From: Thermus caliditerrae
Lineage (GTDB): Bacteria; Deinococcota; Deinococci; Deinococcales; Thermaceae
Length of the DNA: 52,634 bases
Assembly: GCF_021462525.1 (NCBI RefSeq)
Contig: NZ_JAKEDT010000014.1
Coordinates: 4,961-57,594, forward strand
Direction of reading: 5' to 3'
The notes beneath the pieces are model-generated. The model was not told where the DNA came from. It saw only the letters and a program-made list of their open reading frames with translations, and did no database searches. Below, piece after piece: positions 46,678 to 52,634 of the stretch. The position numbers and the translations under genes were made by a program. The number at the start of each line of letters is the position of its first letter. Positions within the stretch are counted from its first letter, which is position 1.

Positions 46678-46884
46678 ATGCTTGAGCCGAGCCAACTCCC
46701 GCATCTTTTGACGGTGAAACAACTTCGCGAGGTGGTAGGACCGGAAATCTTGGGCCGGGACGAGGCTTATCGCCTTGCCCGGGTCTACGGCCTGAAGCTG
46801 GGGCGCAAGCTGGTGGTCCCCCGCCGGGTGGTCGTGGCCCTGCTTGAGGGCGAGCTGAAGCCCCCCAGCGGGGGGCGCGGGTAG
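46678..46884 (+). CDS. Small helix-turn-helix protein, excisionase/AlpA-like
   Basis: 68 residues: LPHLLTVKQLREVVGPEILG, then RDEAYRLARVYGLKLGRKLV and VPRRVVVALLEGE. This is the helix-turn-helix_17/MerR-like pattern of excisionases and AlpA regulators (first helix, turn, then a wing ending in the V-P-R of the recognition strand). It probably controls excision or the replication genes after it. The ribosome binding site is AGGGG, inside the closing helix of the preceding RNA structure. Confidence 0.7.
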   Translation: MLEPSQLPHLLTVKQLREVVGPEILGRDEAYRLARVYGLKLGRKLVVPRRVVVALLEGELKPPSGGRG

Positions 46885-46894
46885 GAGGGCCGCG

Positions 46895-47788
46895 ATGGCA
46901 CGGGCTGAGGCCATTTTACTCGCGGCCTTGGGCTACGCCCGGCTGGGCTACCGGGTCCTCCCCCTCCACCCGGGGGGGAAGCGGCCCCACGGGGGCTTGG
47001 CCCCCCATGGGCTAAAGGATGCCACGGCTGACCCCACCATCGTCCGGTCCTGGTGGGACCGGGAGCCTCGGGCAGGGGTGGGCCTCCTGGCCCCGGAGAA
47101 TGTCTTGGTCCTGGACTTTGACTTGCCCGAGGCTTGGCAGGCCCTACGCAGGGAGCACCCGGAGCTCCTCCAGGCCCCCCGGCAACGGACGCCCAAGGGG
47201 GGCGTCCACCTTTTCCTCCGGCTCCCTGAGGGGCTTCAGGGAGCCTTGAGCGCGAGCACCCGCGCCCTGCCTGGGATAGATATAAGGGGCTTAGCGCGGG
47301 CCTATGTGGCCGCTTGGCCCACCAGGCTGAGTAATGGGGGCTACTACTGGGAAGTGGGCCTGAAGACGCCGGGGGAGCTCCCCCCGGTGCCTAGCGCGCT
47401 CCTCCAGCGTCTTCTCCCGCCGCCGCCTCCCCCGGTCCGGCTGGAGGGGGCCTCGAGGCCCTCCGCCTCGCCTGAGCGGTTGAGGAAGCTCCTGGACTAC
47501 CACGCCTCCCGGATAGCCTCCACCCCGGAGGGAAGTAGGCACCTGGAGCTCCTCCGCCGGGGTTTGGCCGTGGCCGGGCTCGTTCCCTTGGGGCTAGACC
47601 GAGAGGAAGCCGAGGCCGCTTTGCGGGAGGCGGGCCTGGCCGCAGGCTTACCCCTTCGGGAGGTGGAAGACCTTCTGCGTTGGGTTTTGCCCCGCGGGGA
47701 GGCCCGGCCCTTGGCCCTGGAGGACCGCCTCCCTGAGCCCAAGACCTACCGCGCCCGGGTCTACGCCCGGCTGAGGAGGTGGGCATGA
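46895..47788 (+). CDS. Primase-polymerase of the archaeo-eukaryotic primase superfamily (PrimPol)
   Basis: 297 residues, the size of the thermostable Thermus PrimPol (about 295, from memory). The N-terminal Prim-Pol domain shows GYRVLPLHPGGKRP near 18-31, the metal motif DFD at 74-76, KGGVHLFLR with His105, and IDIRG at 128-132. The C-terminal 110 residues are helical (PriCT-like: RHLELLRRGLAVAGLVPLGL). It makes primers and extends them, so it is the likely replication initiator or polymerase of the element. AGGAGG precedes the ATG, and the stop overlaps the ATPase start by ATGA. Confidence 0.9.
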   Translation: MARAEAILLAALGYARLGYRVLPLHPGGKRPHGGLAPHGLKDATADPTIVRSWWDREPRAGVGLLAPENVLVLDFDLPEAWQALRREHPELLQAPRQRTPKGGVHLFLRLPEGLQGALSASTRALPGIDIRGLARAYVAAWPTRLSNGGYYWEVGLKTPGELPPVPSALLQRLLPPPPPPVRLEGASRPSASPERLRKLLDYHASRIASTPEGSRHLELLRRGLAVAGLVPLGLDREEAEAALREAGLAAGLPLREVEDLLRWVLPRGEARPLALEDRLPEPKTYRARVYARLRRWA

Positions 47789-48750
47789 GCTTCCAAGACC
47801 TTCTGGAGCGGGCCAAAGGGCTCAAGGCGGAAACCCTGCCCCAGGCCCTCCCCGAGCTCTTCCGGGGCATTTACGAGGCGGGCCTTCTGGATACCGAGGT
47901 GGAGGCCCTCTTCCAGGCCATCCGCAAGGCCACCGGGGTCAGCAAGGGGGCCCTCCTCAAGGACTGGACCCGCTACCGGGCCATCCGGGAGGCCCAGGCT
48001 AAGGAAGCGGAAGCCCCCGAGCTCACCCCCGAGGACGAGGAGGCCGCCCAGGAGCTTTCCCAGGCCCCCGGCCTGCTCCACCGGGCCATCCGCACCCTGG
48101 GGGACCTCGGGGTGGTGGGGGAGGAGGAGAACCGGGGCCTTCTCTACTTGGCCCTCCTTTCCAGCAGGACCGAGGAGCCCATCAGCGTCCTGGTGAAGGG
48201 GCGCTCTTCCTCCGGCAAAAGCCACCTGGTGAGGACCGCCCTCCGGCTCATCCCGCCCCGGGGCTACTACGAGCTGACCGCCATGAGCGCCAAGGCCCTG
48301 GTCTACGCGGATTTGGACTTCTCCCACAGGCACTTGGTCCTTTACGAGGAAGACGGCTTGGCCCAGGAGGAAGTCCTTTACCTGGTGCGCACCCTCCTCT
48401 CGGAGGGGCAAATCCGCTACCTGACCACGGAGAAGGCACCCAATGGCCGCTTGGTGGGGCGGGAAATCATCCGCCCCGGGCCTACGGGGCTCATTACCAC
48501 GATGACCAAGGGGCTCACCAAGGAGGACAACGAAACCCGCACCCTCTCCCTCTACATGGACGACACCAAGGCCCACACCCTGAGGGTGGTGGAGGCTGTA
48601 GCCCTTTGGGAAGCGCAAGGAGGGGCACCCACCCCTGACCTGGGGCCGTGGCATGCCCTTTACCACGCCCTCCCCCAGAAGCCGTGCGGGGGCCCTTTGC
48701 CCCCGCCGTGGCCCGGCTCCTCCAGGCCCAGGACCTCCCCGAGGACCTGA
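47785..48750 (+). CDS. P-loop ATPase, probable replicative helicase of the element, N-terminal part (frameshifted)
   Basis: The true frame is meaningful to about 48672, residue 296; the rest to 48750 is out-of-frame sequence. Walker A is KGRSSSGKSH at 138-147, with a Walker B-like HLVLYEED at 184-190 and sensor-like ITTMTK. It is coupled to PrimPol, suggesting a helicase or loader for the element's replication. GAGGAGGTGGG precedes the ATG at 47785. The run CCCCC at 48672-48676 would need one more C to join the C-terminal part. A sequencing error, a real null mutation or -1 frameshifting are all possible. Confidence 0.75.
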   Translation: MSFQDLLERAKGLKAETLPQALPELFRGIYEAGLLDTEVEALFQAIRKATGVSKGALLKDWTRYRAIREAQAKEAEAPELTPEDEEAAQELSQAPGLLHRAIRTLGDLGVVGEEENRGLLYLALLSSRTEEPISVLVKGRSSSGKSHLVRTALRLIPPRGYYELTAMSAKALVYADLDFSHRHLVLYEEDGLAQEEVLYLVRTLLSEGQIRYLTTEKAPNGRLVGREIIRPGPTGLITTMTKGLTKEDNETRTLSLYMDDTKAHTLRVVEAVALWEAQGGAPTPDLGPWHALYHALPQKPCGGPLPPPWPGSSRPRTSPRT

Positions 48751-49472
48751 CCCGCCTCCGCCGGGACTTCAAGCGCTTCCTGAACCTGGTGAAGGTGGTG
48801 GCCCTCCTCCACCACGCCCGCCGTGAAGAACGGGAAGGGACCTTCCTGGCCTCCTTGGAGGACTACGCCTTGGCCTACCACTTGGCCGCCCGCCCCCTGG
48901 CCCGAAGCGTGCACACCGTGAGCCCCCAGGCCCTCAAGCTGGCCGTGGCCGTGCGGGAGGTGTACGAGACCAAGCTGGTGGAGGCCCTGGACAAGAAGAA
49001 GGAACCCGCCCTCGTGGCCGTTTATGTCAAGGAGATTGCCAAGGCCCTCCGGTGGGCCACCCGCACCGTGCACAAGTGGCTGGAGCAGGCAGAGGTCGCC
49101 GGACTGGTGGAGGTGCATAAGGACGGGAACCGCCTCCGCATCCTCCCCAACGAGGACGCCCCCGTGGACGAGGCCGCCTTCCGCCTCCTCCCCGAGCCCG
49201 AGGCCCTGGGCCGGGAGGTGGGGGAAGCCCTGGAGTATGTGCACCCCCTGACGGGAGAACGCATGCGCTTCTCTTCCTCCGTGCAAGCGTGCAAGACCTT
49301 GACGGAAGAGGCCACAAGCACCCTCCCTGACGAGGAAAACCCACTTGCACGCCCCGTGCACGCACTTGCACGCCCCGGCGAAGAAGCGGCTCCAGGGCGG
49401 GAAAAACCCCGTGCACGAGTTGAGGGGGGTCTTGCACGCCCCGCGCACGAGGAGGTGGAGGTGGAGATATGA
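48678..49472 (+). CDS. C-terminal part of the same ATPase after the frameshift
   Basis: In frame from about 48678 (EAVRGPFAPAVARLLQAQDL), about 264 residues. The sequence LTRLRRDFKRFLNLVKVVAL looks like the continuation of a helicase C-terminal region. Further on, AKALRWATRTVHKWLEQAEV followed by AGLVEVHKDGNRLRIL is a winged helix. The last part carries repeated ARP(V/A)H-type peptides because the DNA there is made of CGTGCAAG-type repeats. It is unlikely to be translated alone: the first in-frame ATG (48648) lies in the shadow of the upstream frame. The end overlaps the next gene by ATGA. Confidence 0.7.
   Translation, partial: EAVRGPFAPAVARLLQAQDLPEDLTRLRRDFKRFLNLVKVVALLHHARREEREGTFLASLEDYALAYHLAARPLARSVHTVSPQALKLAVAVREVYETKLVEALDKKKEPALVAVYVKEIAKALRWATRTVHKWLEQAEVAGLVEVHKDGNRLRILPNEDAPVDEAAFRLLPEPEALGREVGEALEYVHPLTGERMRFSSSVQACKTLTEEATSTLPDEENPLARPVHALARPGEEAAPGREKPRARVEGGLARPAHEEVEVEI
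49280..49449 (+). repeat. CGTGCAAG-type repeats, cluster 1 (inside coding sequence)
   Basis: CGTGCAAG at 49280 and 49288 (tandem); inverted form CTTGCACG at 49344, 49365 and 49431; palindromic CGTGCACG at 49355 and 49410; near copy CGCGCACG at 49442. They overlap the 3' end of the ATPase gene and shape its C-terminal peptide. Confidence 0.8.
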
Positions 49473-49807
49473 CCCCATGGGAAGCTCTCTTGGAAAACGC
49501 CCCCCGCCTGGTGGAGAAGCTTAGGGCCATGCGCCCGCCCAAGCTCAGGGTGGTGGTGGATGGCCGGGTAGCCTACTGGGCCCTGGCCCTCCCGGGGGAG
49601 GAAGACCTGGAGGCTCATGGCGCTTGGCCCGGCCAGTCTGCTCCCTCCCTGGAGGGGTGGCTACGGGAGCGCCTGCTTTTCCTCGCGGAAGCCTGGCCCG
49701 GGGCCCAGGAGGTGGAGCTCCTGGGCCTTTGGGCCGGAACCCCGCCCCGGCTGGAGCGCCTGGCCCGGGCCAGGGTCAGGCCGCGGGAGGAGGTAGGTCA
49801 TGCCTAG
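49469..49807 (+). CDS. Hypothetical protein of the element
   Basis: 112 residues, unrecognised: MTPWEALLENAPRLVEKLRA, then RPPKLRVVVDGRVAYWALAL. The region ending WLRERLLFLAEAWPGAQEVE suggests an alpha/beta fold. No signal or membrane helix. Coupled to the ATPase stop by ATGA, so part of the replication operon. It contains none of the CGTGCAAG repeats that flank it on both sides. Confidence 0.65.
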   Translation: MTPWEALLENAPRLVEKLRAMRPPKLRVVVDGRVAYWALALPGEEDLEAHGAWPGQSAPSLEGWLRERLLFLAEAWPGAQEVELLGLWAGTPPRLERLARARVRPREEVGHA

Positions 49808-50032
49808 CGTGCAAGACCCCGCCCAAGTCGTGCACGGCAAGAACGCCCTCCAGGACGGCATTCTTGAGGTAGGCGTGCAAGTGCGTGCACATAGCGTGCA
49901 AGTTGACTTTCGCCGTCCTGGAGGGCAAAATCCCCCTCTTGCGCACGCCTCTTGCACGCTTGCACGGAAAGAGAAAGGCACGGAAAATCCCCGCCCCCTC
50001 GGGGCAACCCCCCGGGGGGTAGGAGGTGAAGA
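49808..50032 (+). other. Candidate replication origin with iteron-like repeats and a 15-bp inverted repeat
   Basis: Noncoding 225 bases. GCCCTCCAGGACGGC (49845-49859) and GCCGTCCTGGAGGGC (49912-49926) are a perfect inverted repeat. The 52-base loop holds three same-direction repeats, CGTGCAAG (49874), CGTGCACA (49884) and CGTGCAAG (49895), about one helical turn apart. CGTGCAAG (49808) and CGTGCACG (49829) lie to the left; inverted CTTGCACG (49951, 49959) lie to the right. One more is at 50069. An open frame from 49800 spans it, but I judge it not coding. Confidence 0.6.
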
Positions 50033-50284
50033 ATGCCCATGGGAACAAGGAAAAGGCGCGATTTATCCCGTGCAAGAAGCGCCCTGCTGAAGGCCATCCT
50101 GAAGAGTGAAAGACTGCTGGACTCCACGGACGAGCAGGTAAGCCTCCGGGCCGCCGCGGTACTCGCCCAGCTTGCGGGTGCCCTGGCCCGCCTGGCAGAA
50201 ACTTTGGACTTTGAGGAGCGCCTGAGCGCCTTGGAGGAGGCCCTGGCCCTGGAGCCTGGGGCCAGGAGGAGGAGGAGCGCATGA
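50033..50284 (+). CDS. Hypothetical helical protein of the element
   Basis: 83 residues with a basic start (MPMGTRKRRDLSRARSALLK) and an Ala/Leu-rich helical body (AAAVLAQLAGALARLAETLD). Perhaps a small DNA-binding or coiled-coil protein; no family recognised. The ribosome binding site AGGAGGTGAAG is excellent. It overlaps the next gene by ATGA, and a CGTGCAAG repeat lies inside it at 50069. Confidence 0.65.
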   Translation: MPMGTRKRRDLSRARSALLKAILKSERLLDSTDEQVSLRAAAVLAQLAGALARLAETLDFEERLSALEEALALEPGARRRRSA

Positions 50285-50778
50285 GGAAGCAGAAGCTGGA
50301 GAAACTACGCCAAAGCCTCGAGGCCCGCTTCCGCGAGGAATGGACCCGCCTGTTCGGCCTTGCGGCTGAAGAAGGCGGTGATGACGCTGTCCAGGCCCTG
50401 GAGGCCCTGCTGGCCGCCCATCCCGGCCTGGAGAAGGGGGACGAGTATGCGGCCATCCGGAGGCTGGGCCTTGGCCGGGAATACCTCCTGCTGGGGCTTT
50501 GGGCCATGAGCGCCCCGTGGCCGGATGAGGAGGGCATTCCCCTGGCCTCCCCCTCCCGCATTCCTGAGCCCCCCTTCTCGCGGGAGGAGCTGAGGAGCTT
50601 GCGGCTTTACCTCCAGGCCCTCCCCGCTGAAGCGCCTGGGGAGCAGGCCGTGGTCCAGGCCCTCCTTGGAGTGGTGGCCCTGGCCTTGGCGGTCCACCGC
50701 TACCACGCCGGGGAAAACCCCGCCCCCCGCATCCGGGTCATCTACGAAACCCCGGACGATGGTGGTGAGGCACCATAG
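50281..50778 (+). CDS. Hypothetical protein of the element
   Basis: 165 residues, unrecognised and mostly helical: KLRQSLEARFREEWTRLFGL, then AAIRRLGLGREYLLLGLWAM and AVVQALLGVVALALAVHRYH. No signal peptide; the last hydrophobic stretch may be an amphipathic or buried helix. It is the last gene of the unit that starts at 50033 and is followed by a terminator hairpin. Confidence 0.6.
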   Translation: MRKQKLEKLRQSLEARFREEWTRLFGLAAEEGGDDAVQALEALLAAHPGLEKGDEYAAIRRLGLGREYLLLGLWAMSAPWPDEEGIPLASPSRIPEPPFSREELRSLRLYLQALPAEAPGEQAVVQALLGVVALALAVHRYHAGENPAPRIRVIYETPDDGGEAP

Positions 50779-50825
50779 GTAGAAAGCACCGGGGCGAAAA
50801 CTCGGATTTGGCACGCTATGGAACG

Positions 50826-50857
50826 AAATCCGCCCCAGCACCAGGGCGGATTTTGTC
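50826..50857 (+). terminator. Rho-independent terminator
   Basis: AAATCCGCCC/GGGCGGATTT, a perfect 10-bp stem with an 8-base loop, followed by TGTC. It ends the operon before the integrase unit. Confidence 0.7.
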
Positions 50858-50893
50858 CCGCTATGTCCCGCTTCCCCCTGGGGGTCTGTCGTG

Positions 50894-50941
50894 CGCGAAA
50901 TCATACTTTCGCGAAGAACCTATGTGGGGGCTACCCACATA
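50894..50941 (+). promoter_or_regulatory. Two adjacent palindromes upstream of the integrase unit
   Basis: CGCGAAA/TTTCGCG with a 6-base centre (50894-50913) and TATGTGGG/CCCACATA with a 5-base centre (50921-50941). They lie 14-60 bases before the TAGGAT -10 at 50955 and may be operators that control integrase expression. No T-run, so not terminators. Confidence 0.55.
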
Positions 50942-50966
50942 AACCCGGAAGGTCTAGGATGAGGCT

Positions 50967-51203
50967 ATGCCAAGAGGGGAGCATTTGATACGGAACCGCC
51001 CGCCCAAGGAAGTGCTGGCCGAACGGCTGGGCCAGGAGCCCTTGAGGCCGGGGGAAGCAGGCTTGAGGACTTATGTTCGCGGGGAAGAGGCCGCCTTGCG
51101 CCTGTTCAAGGCCCTTTCCGCCAAGGAGCGGGGGGCCGTGGTCAAGGCAGGCCTCGAGGCCCTGGGCTACCTGGAGGTGAGGGATGGCGCGCGGGAAGGG
51201 TAG
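50967..51203 (+). CDS. Small hypothetical protein coupled to integrase
   Basis: 78 residues: MPRGEHLIRNRPPKEVLAER, LGQEPLRPGEAGLRTYVRGE, then LFKALSAKERGAVVKAGLEA. Charged, probably helical; not recognised. TAGGAT lies 6 bases before the ATG, suggesting a leaderless mRNA. It overlaps the integrase start by 20 bases, so a role in recombination directionality or regulation is possible (inference). Confidence 0.6.
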   Translation: MPRGEHLIRNRPPKEVLAERLGQEPLRPGEAGLRTYVRGEEAALRLFKALSAKERGAVVKAGLEALGYLEVRDGAREG

Positions 51204-52359
51204 CGGGAGCACTTACTACGACCAGGCCAAGGGGAAGTGGGCGGCTGAAGTGAAGTGGATTGACCCCGCCACGGGGCGGGTGCGGAAAGTGAAGCGGTAC
51301 GCCGAAACCCGCCGCGAAGCGGAAAAGCTCCTGGCCGAGCTGGTAGACCAGAAGGCCAAGGGCCTCCTGGCCGAGCCCTCCAAGCTCACCACGCGGGAGT
51401 TTGCCCAGGAGTACCTCAAGCGCTTAGCCCGTGAGGGGTTGCGGCCAAACTCCTTGCGCCTTGCCAAGGATGAGCTGGCCTATGCCCTCCCCTCCCTGAA
51501 GGAGCCTGGGGCCCACGACCCCATAGGCCGCATGCGCCTCCAGGAAGTGAAGCCCGCCCATATCCGCGCGGTCCTAGATGACCTCCTGGAGCAGGGCTAT
51601 GCCCCCAGGACCATCCGCCGGGTGCACATGCGCCTCAAGGCCCTCTTCCGCGAAGCCCTCCGCCTGGAGCTGGTGGCCCGCAACCCCGTGGAGGCGGTGA
51701 GCCTCCGCCTCCCTCAAGGGGAAAGGGTGGCCCGGGCCCTGGAGCCCCACGAGGTGGCCCGCCTCCTGGAGGAAGCAGGGCGGTCCAAGAGCCCCGATAT
51801 GGCCCTCCTCCTTCGCCTCATGCTGGAAACCGGGCTACGCCGGGGGGAGGCCCTGGCCCTCCAATGGCGGGACATAGACTTTGCCCGGGGGGAGCTCAGG
51901 GTGTGGAGGGCCTGGGCCAAGGTAAACGGCAAGGCCACCTTCACCGGGCTCAAGACTCCCACCGCCAAGCGGCCCGTCCCCGTCCCCCTCAAGCTCCTCG
52001 CCCTCCTGGAAGCCCGCCGTCAAGAGCTCCTGGAGCGCCTGACCCCAGAGGAGCTTGCGGAAGTCTTCCTCTTCGGTGGGGACAGGCCCTTTGACCCCGA
52101 TGCCTTCAACCACTACCTTCGCCGCTTGGCCCAGAAGGCGGGGCTAGGGAGGGTGCGGGCACACGACTTGAGGCATACCTGGGCCTCCCCGGCCCTCTCC
52201 CGGGGCATCCCCCTGGAGGTAGTGAGTGAGCGCCGGGGCCATGCCAACCCCAACATCACCTTGGGCATTTACCGCCATCTCCTGGAGGAGGAGCGCCGGG
52301 GCTATGTGATAGACCTGGAAGACCTCCTAAAAGGCCCTGGAAACAGACCCCAAGCCTGA
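51184..52359 (+). CDS. int: Tyrosine-family site-specific integrase
   Basis: 391 residues. The N-terminal arm-binding AP2-like domain includes STYYDQAKGKWAAEVKWIDP; the core-binding SAM-like domain spans about 65-170; the catalytic domain has Arg219 (ETGLRRGEAL), Lys257 (FTGLKTPT), His327 and Arg330 (AHDLRHTW), His353 (RRGHANPN) and Tyr363 (GIYRHL). All catalytic residues are present. It ends 77 bases from the tRNA-Val repeat, in the usual position for an integrase of a tRNA-targeting element. GAGGTGAGG precedes the ATG. Confidence 0.95.
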   Translation: MARGKGSGSTYYDQAKGKWAAEVKWIDPATGRVRKVKRYAETRREAEKLLAELVDQKAKGLLAEPSKLTTREFAQEYLKRLAREGLRPNSLRLAKDELAYALPSLKEPGAHDPIGRMRLQEVKPAHIRAVLDDLLEQGYAPRTIRRVHMRLKALFREALRLELVARNPVEAVSLRLPQGERVARALEPHEVARLLEEAGRSKSPDMALLLRLMLETGLRRGEALALQWRDIDFARGELRVWRAWAKVNGKATFTGLKTPTAKRPVPVPLKLLALLEARRQELLERLTPEELAEVFLFGGDRPFDPDAFNHYLRRLAQKAGLGRVRAHDLRHTWASPALSRGIPLEVVSERRGHANPNITLGIYRHLLEEERRGYVIDLEDLLKGPGNRPQA

Positions 52360-52361
52360 GC

Positions 52362-52386
52362 CCAATAGCCCCCCAAATGGCCCTCC
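52362..52386 (+). repeat. 25-bp subterminal direct repeat, right copy
   Basis: Identical to 45525-45549. It lies just after the integrase stop, 49 bases from attR. Confidence 0.7.
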
Positions 52387-52392
52387 AAAGCA

Positions 52393-52420
52393 CTTCCCCC
52401 CTCGCTACCGAGGGGGGAAG
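52393..52420. terminator. Bidirectional terminator between integrase and tRNA-Val
   Basis: Perfect 12-bp stem CTTCCCCCCTCG/CGAGGGGGGAAG with a 4-base loop, CTTTGCG on the plus side and TGCTTTGG on the minus side. It serves int and, on the minus strand, replaces the original tRNA terminator that was displaced to 45347. Confidence 0.7.
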
Positions 52421-52435
52421 CTTTGCGTTCTGGAG

Positions 52436-52484
52436 CTGGTGGGCGGCGTAGGACTTGAACCTACGACCTCTCGCGTGTGAGGCG
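52436..52484 (-). repeat. attR: 49-bp repeat within intact tRNA-Val
   Basis: Identical to 45376-45424. It covers the tRNA from the anticodon stem to the CCA end, so the element restores the 3' part of the tRNA on insertion. Confidence 0.93.
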
Positions 52485-52511
52485 AGCGCTCTTCCGCTGA
52501 GCTAGCCGCCC
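52437..52511 (-). tRNA. tRNA-Val(CAC)
   Basis: 75 bases with CCA encoded. Acceptor stem GGGCGGC/GCCGCCC, D arm with AGCTCAGCGGAAGAGC, anticodon stem CTCGC/GCGAG around loop CTCACAC (anticodon CAC), T arm GTAGG/CCTAC with TTCAAGT. Intact; it is the integration target of the element. Confidence 0.95.
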
Positions 52512-52524
52512 CTAAGCCTTTCGC

Positions 52525-52554
52525 AGGGTAGCACGCCCCCAGGAAGCCTGTCAA
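52525..52554 (-). promoter_or_regulatory. tRNA-Val promoter
   Basis: Minus strand TTGACA (52549-52554), 18-base spacer, TACCCT (52525-52530), 13 bases before the tRNA 5' end. It lies outside the element. Confidence 0.7.
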
Positions 52555-52634
52555 GCAAGGAACTTGACGCTGAGCTCTCCCTCTAAGTTCGGACATCCCT
52601 TGCCTCCTGGGGATGAGGGGGAACAGGAAATAGC

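Noticed and set aside
47785-49472. Classical -1 slippery heptamer for programmed frameshifting
   Set aside because: The site reads C-CCC-CAG; the A-site codon cannot re-pair well after slipping, and no clear stimulatory hairpin was confirmed. Programmed shifting is kept only as a possibility.
49280-50076. CRISPR array
   Set aside because: Repeat units are only 8 bases, in both orientations and irregularly spaced; no cas genes nearby.
49800-50090. Open frame of 96 codons across the repeat region
   Set aside because: Its composition is dictated by the CGTGCAAG repeats and inverted repeat. It has no ribosome binding site of its own and overlaps the well-started gene at 50033.
52405-52596. Minus-strand open frame over tRNA-Val
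   Set aside because: It is a translation of the tRNA gene and terminator; no coding features.

Overview
The window comes from a Thermus chromosome. GC content is very high, and the proteins match the gene content of that genus: a NapA-type Na+/H+ antiporter, a short DnaJ without zinc fingers followed by the 78-residue DafA, a DUF1931 histone-fold protein, archaeal-type phosphoglycerate mutase and archaeal-type ProRS. Many genes start without a leader: a -10 hexamer sits 6 to 8 bases before the start codon, as is known in Thermus and Deinococcus. I used this spacing to choose several starts.

Bases 1-16.8 kb hold housekeeping genes in short operons: nth, proS, a lipoprotein subtilase, apgM, an Uma2 nuclease, an nrnA-like DHH phosphoesterase, a PIN/antitoxin pair, the operon aroA-cmk-CDP-alcohol transferase-NUDIX-SDR (minus strand), a STAND/BTAD transcription activator, divergent manA and PGI/PMI-like genes, endonuclease V and plsC. 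HU follows at 16.95 kb.

Bases 17.3-31.3 kb are a protein-quality-control supercluster: ftsH divergent from dnaK-grpE-dnaJ-dafA, then clpB with a ferritin-like protein, an eRF1-like release factor homologue, Hsp20, a degenerate calcineurin-like phosphoesterase and a second Hsp20. Next comes an operon of a histone-fold protein, PsiE and a KhtT/KhtU K+/H+ antiporter. The clpB and histone promoters share a three-part element, two parts of which have the geometry of an HspR (HAIR) operator.

Bases 31.3-45.3 kb hold membrane and core genes: a membrane-anchored ClpP-fold (SDH-type) protease, rhomboid, a CBS protein coupled to napA, a lipoprotein lytic transglycosylase, dnaB, protoglobin, gltB, two divergent unknown genes and guaB.

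Bases 45376-52435 are a 7,060-bp integrated element. It lies between 49-bp direct repeats derived from tRNA-Val(CAC). The intact tRNA is at the right beside a tyrosine integrase, and a 3' tRNA fragment is at the left. Cargo: hicBA, a small membrane protein, an excisionase-like HTH protein, an archaeo-eukaryotic primase-polymerase, a P-loop ATPase split by a frameshift, and small unknown genes. Two noncoding structures stand out: about 15 CGTGCAAG-type repeats, three of them inside the loop of a perfect 15-bp inverted repeat (candidate origin), and a 90-nt predicted three-way junction whose closing helix covers the ribosome binding site of the HTH gene. I saw no conjugation or capsid genes.
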